From contig MNCI01002760.1 in the NCBI GenBank assembly GCA_015680685.1, positions 74,248 to 138,247 of the forward strand: a DNA stretch of 64,000 bases, read 5' to 3'. Position 1 is the first letter of the stretch, and the number at the start of each line of letters is the position of its first letter. The notes under the pieces are model-generated. The model worked only from the letters and a program-made list of their open reading frames with translations, had not been told where the DNA came from and did no database searches. The DNA is from Gnetum montanum. Lineage: Eukaryota > Streptophyta > Gnetopsida > Gnetales > Gnetaceae. Shown piece after piece: positions 1-10,379 of the stretch. Made by a program: the position numbers and the translations under genes.

Positions 1-300
1 GAATCACGATTGTAAACTGGTACCACAGAACGTCCTAGAGTTATGATGATAAAATGACATCATGGTTTGTCTACAATGACAATAAACTAGCACTCGTCCG
101 GTACGACATTAAACTGCCATGGTTTCATTCACTAGAGTCCGCTAAGACTATAAACTGGTTTGCCTCTCCGCAGTCCGACAAGACTATAAACTAGCAATGT
201 ACCATCCGCTACGATGCTAAAATGGCAATTTCCAATGGGTTATGACATAAAACTAACCTATGACAGTCTGCTATGACTATAAACTAGTAGCTTCGTCTCT
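1..300 (+). repeat. Degenerate hairpin tandem repeats, 3' UTR of G
   Basis: About eight irregular copies of a unit ending in (A)TAAACT(A/G)G, spaced 25-45 bp. In the best copies, four-base arms AGTC and GACT flank a six-base loop (CGCTAA) just before the TAAACT motif, at about 135-155. On the minus strand this is the AGTTTA-plus-stem unit also seen at 26031-26930 and 52985-53280. Non-coding. Confidence 0.75.
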
Positions 301-1340
301 AGCCTTTCAATCTGTAGCTACATTCAAACTCCATCAGAGCCGCTACCTCACTCATCATCAGTTGATCTTAACAACATTCCTACCATTCATATTCAGTGCC
401 TGAAATCTCATCTAATGCCTTTGTTTCATCAGTTGTGGTTCAAGTCTAAGCTTACTCACTCACTCGTGGTTTTCTTGTCTTCTTGGAGTTGTGTCTGCAG
501 GATGACACTCAGAGGTGTTCGTGCGAGAATGCACTTCATTACAATAGCAAAGTATCATATTGTTCCTAACACACATAACCAGATTAATCAATCTATTCAC
601 TAGTACATTCCCATTTCCCATTACATTTCCCGTCTATTCCTCAACATGCTCCACTCAGTTACACCCTTGACACACCCAGTGCACCCCGAAACATTGAGCA
701 TACCTTACACACTGCAACAATTTTCAGTAGTTGCAACACATAGCATGGCACTTGAGCATGAATACGAGATCAAAACAAAGATATTTGCAAAAAAAAGGGA
801 GGGGACCCTTGGCACTTCCCATACAAGCCCCAGGTGGGAAGGTAGTTGTCTTGGAAGCAAGTACTCATGTCTCAAACACTTGAGTAATATCTCATTGTGT
901 GGCTTTGGCTCTCCGCCAACAGGTTTCCTTTAACATTAAACAGAGGCTCTGTCCCTCCAAAGAATGCAACACATCACCACGTGGCTTTGGTTATGCGAAA
1001 AAGTCCTCTTAAATACTAAACAAGAGTCTTGTTCCATCAAAGGACGCACACCTCACGTGTCGATACAAATCTGCTAGACAATGGCTATCAACAAGGATCA
1101 ACATGACCTATATACACACCAGAGCATCCCCTTCACCATACAAAATCCCTTGATTAGTTCCCAATCTCCACAATTTCTATCCCCCTATCTAGCTATAAAT
1201 TTCATTTCCCTAATGACATGTACTACTAAACCCAGTGCGATGACATCTGGCCAAGTGCCAAAGGACAATATTTCTACCAAGTTGCTTGTGGTTTTTTGTA
1301 CTTCTTTGTCGACGCTTCTCGAGTTGATTCCTCCAAGCAT
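301..1340 (+). other. G 3' untranslated region, no gene seen
   Basis: Roughly 1 kb between the tandem repeats and the PPT. Short frames occur, but none has a recognisable motif or a counterpart in elements A or B. The last 80 bp resembles the pre-PPT segments of A and B, including a decayed inverted copy of the LTR terminus near 1289-1310. Confidence 0.6.
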
Positions 1341-1357
1341 CAACAAAGAGGGGCTAA
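1341..1357 (+). promoter_or_regulatory. Polypurine tract of G
   Basis: CAACAAAGAGGGGCTAA lies immediately before the LTR. It is nearly identical to the tracts of A (54261-54277) and B (24845-24861, minus). In Ty3/gypsy elements this RNA resists RNase H and primes plus-strand DNA synthesis. Confidence 0.85.
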
Positions 1358-2508
1358 TGAAACACCATAAAATTTTGGGCTTAGTACTTCTACAACAAGA
1401 ATCGAGCTAAAATCGTGATGTTCCCCACCATGACTAAAGCTTGACAGCCTGACGGACAGCTTCAAACAGAGCCGAACTGAGCAAGAAATGGTTCCCTGGG
1501 ACCCATAGAATACTACAGCAACATCTGGCATCAAACTTGGCAAATTTTGAGCTCAAAATACTTGGTTTTCACTGAGTATGTAGCATGTACACTCAGCATG
1601 TATGCCCAGTGTGCATGCCCAACGTGTGACTTCAAAGACTACCTGATGCCCAACATGTACGCCCAGTGTGTAGCATAGTGTACACCAGTTGAGGCCTTTC
1701 AAAACCATGTCAGATCAAGTCCAAATGAGCCCAAATTTGTCAGACAACATTCTCATGATCCAAGGGCCAAGTGCAAGATTTTCTGTTGTAACAGTAGTGT
1801 TCATTTGTAAATTTGAATTCTTTTATATTGCTTAAGTCTATACGCTGGGTTCACACGCCCAGCGTGCTAGCACGCCGAATAGTTGTAATTTTCTTTGCAC
1901 CCGAGCAACGTAGCCACCTATCATCCAACCCGAAATTCTCTCATCCACGACCACTCATACCCTTCCAAATCTAAATTCAAGGCTCAAAAAACCTCATAAA
2001 AATCCCAATTTTTCACTAGATCGAGGGGGGAAATTTGGGCAAACAAGAGACAAAAAAAAACCTGGAGACACTTAGCAAATCAGAGTAGGAAACCGATACG
2101 CTAGAATTCTACCCTGTACGCTGAGCATACAGCCTTCATGCTGTGCTTGTAGTTTAAACTAGTACATCATCATCTCCCAGCATCCATCGAGACTATTCGT
2201 CCTCCTTGTGTCAGATTCGCAACTACATTTAGACTGGTGCATTGTAATCTCATTTTTCAATAAAGTTGTTTCATTTCTGATCAAGATTTATTACATTTTT
2301 CATCCATTTTGTTTGTCTCTGTATTTGTTTTCTTTGCATGTTCATGTTCTGGCCAATGTTTATCATGTTGTTTGCATATAACCCAGCATATTGCACATTG
2401 CTATATGTTGGGGAAATCCTTGTCTGATCCACGTGCAAACCATCCAAGGTACTCTACCTTCGTTTGTTCCAGCTCTTCCTCAAGTGAAGGTAGGGTCTTC
2501 TATGCTCA
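1358..2508 (+). repeat. 3' LTR of G
   Basis: Starts TGAAACACC right after the PPT, as the LTRs of A and B do. The rest does not align visibly with either, so this is a separate LTR family. It contains repeated GTAGCATGTA/GCCCAGTGTG words, a perfect 8-bp-arm hairpin (arms ACGCTGGG 1842-1849 and CCCAGCGT 1858-1865) and an AATAAA signal near its 3' end. The segment CTTGTCTGATCCA near 2418 resembles the U5 of A. The end at 2508 (TATGCTCA) is a best guess with an error of tens of bases. Confidence 0.6.
2259..2264 (+). terminator. Polyadenylation signal AATAAA in G LTR
   Basis: Canonical AATAAA in an AT-rich stretch about 250 bp before the inferred LTR end, a plausible position for the end of R. 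Confidence 0.5.
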
Positions 2509-2945
2509 TCTATAAATCACGCGGTGCTCGTCCCATTCTAGCCTTGCATGAATGATTTTAGATAGTATAGTCAACTCTTATTAATTCATGATATGACCAT
2601 GCAAAAGCAACCATCCATTTTTTCATCATCTTCAACAGTCTCTTCTTTTTCTCAGGAGCAAGAGTGGCATTGATGATTATCGGTTTGCCATTCTACAAGA
2701 ATGCATATTCCAAATTGGCTGATAAGGTTTTCAATTCCAAGGTCTCATGTCTAAAGCTTTCATGGATCTATAGCTTTTCCTAATCATCACTGTCATAAAT
2801 AGTAGAGACTTGTTGATGGACCTTTTCCAATTCATCCATGCTTTTCATATAGGCACATACAAGGCCCTCAGATGGTTCCATGCATAAAGTGTTGCTATCT
2901 GAGTCAACGGTCATCCACTGGGTGCCTTCTTGGTTAGTGGCTACT
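2509..2945 (-). pseudogene. F pol fragment (region between protease and RT)
   Basis: About 400 bp aligns with C at 21740-22170, the stretch between its protease and reverse transcriptase. The best matches are the words around 2570-2640 and 2780-2945. No open frame survives. At 2945 the sequence jumps directly to gag-like sequence that in C lies more than 1.5 kb further 5', so F has lost its gag 3' end and protease by deletion. Confidence 0.6.
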
Positions 2946-3464
2946 ACATACAAGCATCATTGAACTTGTGATTCTCGCTGCCTTCTCTTTCTTAACTATG
3001 AGACTCACGTGATTGGTCACACTTTTCCTCATGCCGTCCCCATCAATCCTTGCAATCTTGTCAATCTTTTTGATTGCCATCACCCCAATTCTTCCTCCTA
3101 CGACTGTGATCAGAGTTAGAACTTGGTGAAGACAAGGTGGAACAAGAAGATGGAGAAGAGGGAGGAGAATTACCACTGCCCCAGTGTCAATCTCCTTCTT
3201 TTCTCTGATGATGACCCTGATCTTCATGTCCATCTTTCCCTTTGTGACGATCTTTCTTGCATGATCCCCCATCATCCTGGGACTCCTGGTCACTTGATTT
3301 TTTACTTTGAATGATGGACTACATGATCTGATGCATTGGAGGAGGTTCAGCTGAATGGAAATTGTGAAATATAGGTTCCTAATCATCATGTGGGTTCTGC
3401 AAGAATAAAGGGTTACTAAACTATTTTCCCTTTATGTGTTCATGATGTTCCTCATATTTCTGGT
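2946..3464 (-). pseudogene. F gag fragment, 3' of the E insertion
   Basis: Minus-strand sequence homologous to C gag at 59580-59960. The alignable block runs from 2990 to 3420 and encodes a basic, Arg/Lys/Met-rich stretch with Asp-Gly words. A frame of 151 codons (3389-2934) covers it but includes the deletion junction. Basic low-complexity segments of this sort are usual in gag C-terminal halves. The sequence stops at 3464 where the E LTR begins and resumes at 9021. Confidence 0.5.
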
Positions 3465-4356
3465 TGATCAGTGGCTAGGTACCCCTACACTCAACCATAT
3501 GAATATGAGTGTTCACGCACGATCTGGTTGAACTTCGTGGACAGTCTAGTTGTCGTATCTAGATCATTACATGTTAATCATAGTTTGCTATCTTCCCACC
3601 TGGGCTAGTATTTTCTTTGTCATGTATGGTTTAGTCTAGAGGTAGGCATATGATATGATCCTAAACTAACGCTACTCCTAGAGACAATGGAAAATAATCT
3701 TTATTAAACTAATGAGTAATAGGAAATGAAGTCTAAACTAACCTAAGTGCGATGAGCATCTGTTCCTTAATCATCTGTACACATCTTATACCTCGTGCAT
3801 GACTACTACTGGGATTACCAAGCATAGATCCTAGGTACGCTACTGGGTTACCAAGTAGTCAGACTTAAATGCTTACGATTAAGTCGTACTCATTCTGCAT
3901 TTAATAACAGGAATAATAAATGATGGTAAAGAAATATTAACTAAGAAAACAATAAATAACAATAACAATAAATAATAATAATTAAACAATTAAAACTAAG
4001 TGAATGCTGCAATGGTGAAGTAAACTCAATCTTTATTGCCGATCATGTGCATGTCCAAGTACGTCACAATCAAATAAAAGTGTTGTAAAATTACAACCAT
4101 CACACTACGGGCATGCACTGGAAAAATATTCTATCTCCTGTGGGAACAAACTGTAAGAGCTTCACTACAACTAACTTAAAAAGGTGCTTAGGTGTGGTGG
4201 AGGGCCACTTATTTATAGGCTAAAACAAGCCCTACATAAATAGGGCCATGTCGACGCATGGAGGGATGCGTCAACCAGGCCGCGTCGATGTGGCCACATA
4301 TATGGGGCCCCGTATACACGGCCTAGTTGATGCATCGACTATATAGTGCTTCATCG
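3465..4356 (-). repeat. 3' LTR of E
   Basis: Aligns end to end with 8131-9020. Terminal TGATCA...TTCATCG has decayed from TGATG...TTCATCA. It contains two copies of a GGGTTACCAAG word near 3813-3862 and a TATA element (TATTTATA on plus, 4210-4217). The palindrome at 4324-4341 has one mismatch compared with its perfect partner at 8988-9005. Confidence 0.9.
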
Positions 4357-4371
4357 TACCCCCACAACTGA
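4357..4371 (-). promoter_or_regulatory. Polypurine tract of E
   Basis: Minus strand TCAGTTGTGGGGGTA abuts the LTR. The same tract lies at 13931-13945 in C. It is G-rich and short, the expected position for plus-strand priming. Confidence 0.75.
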
Positions 4372-5911
4372 GTAAAATCTCATCCTTGAGTCAAAGAAGG
4401 TGAAGAACAAGTTCAATTAAATACACAATGGATAGGTATGGGATTATTGACTAACTAGAAATTTATTCATGCCACAATGGAGAATTAAACCAAATTTGGA
4501 CATAGACACAAAAGACAAAACTTGTGGAACTCATGGGGTTCCCAGTAGTGGTGGCTCCTCTATGGGTGCCTTTCCTTTGCCCTGTGCATCAGGCTTCTAA
4601 GATTGGTATCATTGAAGAAGCACCTAACATTTCTCCTCTTCTATTTGAGGATTATGAGCCATCCATGTGGATGGTCCAATGTTTCATGGATTTAGCACTT
4701 TTCATGGACACGATGATTGTCCTTGACATACCATGCCGCAAATAGCTGTCGTTCCTCTTCATAGGCTCGAGCCCTGACCTCTCCTCCCTTTGCTTGGATA
4801 TATTATGCAATAACAGGAGTTTCATGATGGAGGCTGAATGATTGCCTTCTACTATGCATGTTCTACATGAGGTCCTTGGCCACTACCTTCCCCAGGTCAT
4901 TCGGTTGCACCTTGAGAAGGTCCTTCTTATTGTCTTCAATTAGGGCCCTCTATAATCACACAAAGATCAATTGTTAGTAAGGTTATTGAAAAAATTTTAA
5001 TGATTTCATACCTTACTCATTGCCTTTAATAAATGCTAAATTCTTTACTTAGTGTGATTTTAGAGTTAGAAATTTTTCAAGGAAGTTGCCCTAAAAGTTT
5101 TAATGTCAAACTTGGTTTTGATTAACGTTTGATAAAATGATGACAAAGAAAAGAATAGATTTGGCAATGAAATACTTAGAGTATATAATATGATGTGGTG
5201 GTGTACAACAAGTACAAATTACAAAATTCACGTAAGGGGATCCTCCCCAAAGCAGGTTCCAACCAATATGCCCTTGCGTAACCACACCTTAAGATGTCTG
5301 TAGGCACTAGAAGAGTTAAATGTAATCTATACCAATGCAAAAAAACATACACACATGTTGATACCACCATGATGAGGTATGAATTCAATGCTATACAAGA
5401 CACAAGTCACAAATACATGAATAGCTAGATGAGATGAATTGTAGAAGGGATCGCAGAGATTGGGACATGAGGTAACTAACTCAGGGCACAATGAATCCTA
5501 TGTGTAAAGCATGATTAATGTGTCATTAACCCATCATTCCAAGATCAGGATCAAGTCCATTCCTCTAATCAGTGACACTACATTGTTTCATCCCATGATG
5601 AACAACTATAAGAGCACCATAACAGCAAGGCATACAATCACTTGGCATTTTATGCAAGGGAGGAGTGACTTGGAATTTCTTTGCAGTATATATATTTTTT
5701 TGTTTGGCTACTTTGTCACACTCTCTTTCCCCTCTTGTCTCTCTCCTTTTCCTCTTTTTTTTCTTTTTTTTGTTTATTTTTTATTGGGTGCCTGTAATTC
5801 TCTTACTCCCATTTTTCGTTAAACCTACAAGGATCTTAGTACAACCAAGCTGCATGATAGCACCTACAGATGCCACCAAAGAGAATCCACAAGTCCCCTT
5901 GATGTCACATC
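4372..5911 (-). other. E interior 3' of gag, no gene recognised
   Basis: About 1.5 kb where pol would be expected. I see no RT (no FMDD/YVDD), RNase H or integrase motif in any frame. Short open stretches (for example 4524-4745 plus, 5176-5403 minus) have no family resemblance. A pyrimidine-rich run lies at about 5719-5800. Confidence 0.5.
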
Positions 5912-6058
5912 CTAATCATTCCCTCTTGGTCCATCCTTCTTCCTTATGGGTATAATGAACATGAGATTAATTCTAAGTTTCAAAAATGTCAAGAATATCA
6001 TTGTACCCTCNAACAACCATTTAGTTATGGGGGGTATCCTCCATTCTAACAACACAAA

Positions 6059-6243
6059 NNNNNNNNNNNNNNNNNNNNNNNNNNNNNNNNNNNNNNNNNN
6101 NNNNNNNNNNNNNNNNNNNNNNNNNNNNNNNNNNNNNNNNNNNNNNNNNNNNNNNNNNNNNNNNNNNNNNNNNNNNNNNNNNNNNNNNNNNNNNNNNNNN
6201 NNNNNNNNNNNNNNNNNNNNNNNNNNNNNNNNNNNNNNNNNNN
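6059..6243. other. Assembly gap (185 N)
   Basis: Run of undetermined bases within element E; a single N also occurs at 6011. Frames crossing it are meaningless. Confidence 0.99.
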
Positions 6244-6356
6244 CCCATGTGGCAATATTCATTGGGCCCAATGGTTGTTGGAGTATTGAGTGGTGGCCTT
6301 GATAAGGTAACATGAGGCATTGGGTTCGAAGAAAAAGATGCACCATAGTGTTGGAT

Positions 6357-8074
6357 TTATGCTGAGTTGGCAGATGTAGTGGTTTCTAAACTATGGTGTT
6401 CCTTTTGACGGTCATGTCTAAAGAACGAACGCCTTTGATGTTGTGAAGGACCTCCACTACTATTGATAATAGTAGCACAAGTAACATTTTTGGATTGGTG
6501 TTGTGGTGCAAAATCATTTGGCATAGCTGGCGGTGATGTAGAAGGGGGTGAAGTATGAGAATATTGAGGTTGAGGATAAGTGTAAGGCACATGAGATGGT
6601 GATCTTGTTGGAGAGGACATGGGTGGATAGTACTTGAGAGAATGATAACGATGAGGTGAGGTAGAGCATGTTGATCCCATTGGAGAAATAATGTGTTGAA
6701 CATAATAAGCATTTGGTGTTGGGACATATGAAGGGTATGGTCTAGCTGGCGGTGGCCTCCTCCACGATTGAGGTTTTTGCCACTGTGGTTGAACTTGATA
6801 TTTCTGTACAAAATATAGATGTAACATTCCTCCCCAATGCTCATGTAAATGTGACAAAACTGGACATTGACCTTTGGGGTGATTGTATAGATAGATGTTA
6901 CATTGATATGTGAAATTGACAGTTGAGTTCTTATTCTTATTATCTTCTACCCTTTGTTTCGATTGTTGCATGGTGTCCTATCCTGTTTCTTGATTTGGCA
7001 TAGTTTTTTCTCTAATAATGTTGGCATATTCTCCATATCTTTCATGTACCCAGTTTTTCATCTTACTGATCTTTGCCTCAATTTCATCTAGTGATTGTAG
7101 GATTGGCAAAGATGATTCCACCTCCTCGGAGTGAGTTGATTTCTCCTCTTCATGATCATGGACCCTTGTTGAGTTAAGATTTTGGTCCTGTTGAGAAATT
7201 TCAACATTCTCCCATTTGGCTATTTCTCCTTCTTCTTTTACTATCCACTTAATAAGCTCTTGGAGTTTATGGATTCGTAGCTCATATAGTTGACCTTGGA
7301 CGTACATCCCTAGGGTCTCCCTTGTTTCATTATGGAGTCCATCTACGATATGGTACATTAGCCTCTCCTCGGAGAACCCATGGCCTGGGCAGTTGTTTAA
7401 TAGTGCATAATATCTTTCTAAGGCCATGTCTAAGGTTTCATGTTACACTTTTTTCCATTCTTGGATTTGTCTCCTCAAGGCTGACACTCTCGCATAGGTT
7501 TGATATCTTTCATTGAAGAGTTCTACCATTGTCGGCCAACGTTGAATTGATTTTGGTTTTAACAACCTATACCATACTTTTGCTTGGCCAACGAGTGTCA
7601 GATGAAATAGCTTAAGTTTTTTCCACACATTATCAATATTGTTCCATGTACAAGCATCATAGAAGGCTTGTAAATGTTGTTGCGGATCTGAATCATAGCT
7701 TCATGAAAACTTGGAAAAGTTGTTTGAACCAAGCACAGGTAGACAACTTTCCTTACGATGCATATGGGCTATTCAAACAGCCTCTTGTATTTCCATTAAG
7801 CTTGTCATGGCCAATAGAGTTTTATCGTCATCAAGTAAGTTATGCTTTCATGCATTGGGATGATGTTGTCTTTGTTTATGTTTATAAGAAATCCCCACCT
7901 TGGGTTGCGTACTCCAATCTTCATTGTCATAATATTTGTTGATTCTCCAATGAACTGCCTCACTAGATGTGCCAGTAGGAGAGGCATGGCTATGAAATTG
8001 TGTGTGAATTTATATGTGACTTTTTGTAAATTTTTTCTTCCTAAAAGATATATCATTAATTCCTTATATAGCAA
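6357..8074 (-). pseudogene. E gag polyprotein, broken
   Basis: Gag forms the virus-like particle. The capsid part is visible at 7628-6978: a hydrophobic helix with GQAKVWYR, then ERY, LRRQIQEWKK, LERYYALLNNCPGHGF and IVDGLHNETRETL, the pattern of the Retrotrans_gag family. A stop (TAA at about 7431) separates LRRQIQEWKKV from LERYYALLNN. The same frame continues through a Glu/Ser-rich stretch and, after one more stop near 6975, into a Pro/Tyr/Gln/Ser-rich tail ending at 6357. The N-terminal part (8074-7640) is frameshifted and poorly resolved. H carries a homologous gag at 10380-11752. Confidence 0.75.
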
Positions 8075-8111
8075 TCTTGTAGGATATAACTAATTTAGAT
8101 AACTAGCACTG

Positions 8112-8129
8112 TCCCTGGCAACGATGCCA
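8112..8129 (-). promoter_or_regulatory. Primer-binding site of E
   Basis: Minus-strand TGGCATCGTTGCCAGGGA directly follows the 5' LTR. It has the TGGCnnnnTTGcCnGGGA form used by Athila-type elements, generally attributed to tRNA-Asp priming. Confidence 0.85.
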
Positions 8130-8130
8130 A

Positions 8131-9020
8131 TGATGTACGGCAAGGTACCCCTACACTCAACCATACGAATACGAGTGTTCATGCATGATCCAGTTGAACT
8201 CCATGGATAGGCTAGTTGTGGTATCTGGATAGTTACACGTTGATCACAGTTCGTTGTCTTTCCACCTAGACTAGTATTTTCTTTTTCACGTATGGTTTAG
8301 TCCAGATTGAGGCGTATGATATGATCCTAAACTAGTGCTACTCCTAGAGACAATGGAAAATAATCTTGATTAAACTAATAAGCAATAAGAACTGAAGTCT
8401 AAGCTAGCCTAAGTGTGATGAGCATCTGTTCCTTAATCATCCATACACATCTTGGACCTCGTTCATGACTACTACTGTGATTACCAAGTGTAGATCCTAG
8501 GTTCGCTATTAGGTTACAAAGTAGTCACACTTAAATGCTCATGATTAAGTCGTACTCATTCAAGATTTAATAACAGGAATAATAAATGATGGTAAAGAAA
8601 TATTAACTATGAAAATAATAAATAAAAATAACAATTAATAATAATAATTAAATAATTAAAACTAAGTGAATGCTGCAATGATGAAGTAATCTCGATCTTT
8701 ATTGTCGATCATGTGCGTGTCCAAGTACGTCACACTCGAATAAAGGTGTTGTACAATTACAAGCATCACACTGCAGGCATGCACTAGAAAATATTCTATC
8801 TCCTGTGGGAACAAACTAGAAGAGCTTCACTACAACTAACTGAAAAGGTGCTTAGGTGTGGCAGAGGGCCACTTATTTATAGGTTAAAATAGGCCCTGCG
8901 TAAATGGGGCCACGTCGACGCATGGAGGGATGCGTCGATGCGGCCGCATCAACACAGCCGCATATATGAGGCCTTGTATACGCGACCTAGTCGATGCATC
9001 GACTATATAGTGCTTCATCA
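8131..9020 (-). repeat. 5' LTR of E
   Basis: Partner of 3465-4356. The U3 end (minus-strand start, 9020) carries three strong palindromic sequences upstream of the TATA box: 8916-8937 (8-bp arms CGACGCAT/ATGCGTCG around GGAGGG), 8937-8950 (perfect 14-bp) and 8988-9005 (perfect 18-bp). Two GGTTAC-type repeat words lie near 8480-8520. Confidence 0.9.
8874..8881 (-). promoter_or_regulatory. TATA box in E 5' LTR
   Basis: TATAAATA on the minus strand, about 140 bp from the LTR start and just downstream of the palindromes; the likely core promoter for gag transcription. Confidence 0.65.
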
Positions 9021-9310
9021 TCGGTTCTATGCACATTGTGCCTCATTAGGACAATAATCTCAGTAGTCATGATCCTCCATGATGTATTCCACACCATGGT
9101 CCTGAATGCCCAGTTTGGTAAGATTTTGAAGTAGCATTCCAGGAACCGATCAATCAAGAGGTAATATGATGTTACCCTCCATGTCTCGCCATTGCAAGTG
9201 CTCATCAAGATGTAGGATAAAGGTGAAGTTAGGGATATACTCATCTAGATGTGTGTATATCACCTGACACTCTTGCGGCATTGGTGGGTTGGATTTGTCT
9301 CACCTGTGAG
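9021..9310 (-). pseudogene. F gag, 5' part
   Basis: Homologous to the start of C gag (60315-60010): the words around the CATGTCTCGCCAT and TGTAGGATAAAGGTGAA plus-strand segments match closely. The start codon seen in C (ATGTCTTCTCACAGG) has decayed here to AAATTTCTTC at about 9305, so this copy could not start there. Capsid motifs are not recognisable in this N-terminal section. Confidence 0.6.
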
Positions 9311-9466
9311 AAGAAGAAATTTTTTATGTTAGCTAACAACTAAACTAGTTTGCCTTATTCTTTTACTTAAACTGCCTAACGTGCATAGATTTCACTATCC
9401 TGGGTCTATTCCAATGAAGTGAATGATGATCTTGCTAAGACTAGATAGCGCATGTAAGACTAACAG

Positions 9467-9484
9467 TCCTTGACAATGGTGCCA
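9467..9484 (-). promoter_or_regulatory. Primer-binding site of F
   Basis: Minus strand TGGCACCATTGTCAAGGA next to the 5' LTR, same family as in C, E and H with a few substitutions. Confidence 0.8.
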
Positions 9485-9485
9485 A

Positions 9486-10379
9486 TGATGAGTGTTGAGG
9501 TACCACTATGCCCAACCATATGAATCACAGGTGTTCATGTGTGACTCGGTCAAATTTTACAAACTAAAAGCACTTGCATACATCAAACTCTAGCTAGAAA
9601 AACCTTATTTAGAATGGTCATTGTCTTCCCAACCTCACTTGTGATATTCTAAAGTGATTATTAAGTATGATTGAGGTAAATGATTTTTATTAGTTTACTT
9701 TTTTATCTTTTAAGGTCTAATTCTTTAATTGTAGGAAATGGAAAGTTGTGTAATTTATAATTGTTCTACTCTATTGTTTAACTCTCCCTAGCATAAGCAA
9801 TTGATCCCATCTTCCATGCACATCTTGAGCATACCCTAACCACTGCTGGGTTACCAAGCATTAAGCGTCACTGGGTTACCAAGTGTTTGATATATGTTCA
9901 AGATGGTCATGCCTATGGTGCTCATAAAATATCAAAGGATAATAATAGTAAAGTGATAATAATAAAAGCTTCTACAATTATTAAAGTGTTGAAATATTAA
10001 ACTATTAAATGCTTAAGTGAGTAAATTAAAATGCTCGAAGAATGCTCAAAAAGCTCATCTTTATTACTAGTCATGCCAATGGGCTTAGGTACATTGGTGC
10101 TCGAATAAAGAGCCGTACACCTTTCTCACACTTGCTGCGGGCACTTGGAAAATATTATAACTCTTACAGGAACAAACTACAAGATTTTTGCTACAACTAC
10201 TCCAAAATATGCTATAAATATGATGGGTGCACACATATTTATAGCTAGAGACAGACTTTGCATTAACGAGCTCACGTTAATGCATGGACGGATACGTTAA
10301 TGGGGTCATGTCACCGTGGCTGCATCAATGGGGCTCTATTAATGTGGCCTAGTTGACATATTGACTAAACACTTCATCA
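9486..10379 (-). repeat. 5' LTR of F
   Basis: 894 bp, TGATGA...TTCATCA, alignable to the C and E LTRs. It has two TGGGTTACCAAG copies near 9846-9882. Its partner LTR is not in the window. Confidence 0.85.
10236..10243 (-). promoter_or_regulatory. TATA box in F 5' LTR
   Basis: TATAAATA on the minus strand, same position relative to the LTR end as in E. Confidence 0.6.

Larger units (their letters stand above)
1..2508 (+). mobile_element. Element G, Tat-type Ty3/gypsy retrotransposon, 3' end only
   Basis: Plus-strand 3' terminus of an LTR retrotransposon whose body lies upstream of the window. The order seen is degenerate hairpin-type tandem repeats, a non-coding 3' UTR, a polypurine tract ending at 1357, then an LTR starting TGAAACACC. 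This is the same order and the same PPT sequence as in elements A and B further right, which is why I assign it to the Tat-type group. The right end is set at about 2508 because sequence alignable to Athila-like element F resumes just after; the exact boundary and target duplication cannot be checked. G appears to be inserted in F. Confidence 0.7.
3465..9020 (-). mobile_element. Element E, gag-only (non-autonomous) Athila-like element
   Basis: Full-length minus-strand element with LTRs of 892 and 890 bp, a PBS next to the right LTR and a GT-rich PPT next to the left LTR. The flanks CTGGT (3460-3464) and TCGGT (9021-9025) look like one diverged 5-bp target duplication, and F gag resumes across the insertion. 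The interior is only about 3.8 kb. It encodes gag, but I find no protease, RT or integrase, so it must have relied on enzymes from relatives. It carries an assembly gap. Confidence 0.8.
2509..10379 (-). mobile_element. Element F, Athila-like Ty3/gypsy element, partial, with E nested in it
   Basis: Minus-strand element. From its 5' end (right) it has an LTR at 9486-10379, a PBS, the gag start (9310-9021), an interruption by element E (3465-9020), then more gag and a fragment of the PR-RT region. It aligns along its length with element C (gag at 59466-60315, pol at 21840-22170). Its 3' part is cut by G and lies left of the window. The target duplication is unverifiable; the right flank is ATTTT at 10380. 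Confidence 0.75.

Noticed and set aside
3465-4356. Possible solo LTR
   Set aside because: A same-family partner of nearly equal length, with PBS, lies at 8131-9020 and the flanks fit one F gag, so it is the 3' LTR of a full element.
5912-6346. Frames of 60-140 codons around 6050-6250
   Set aside because: They consist mostly of the assembly gap.
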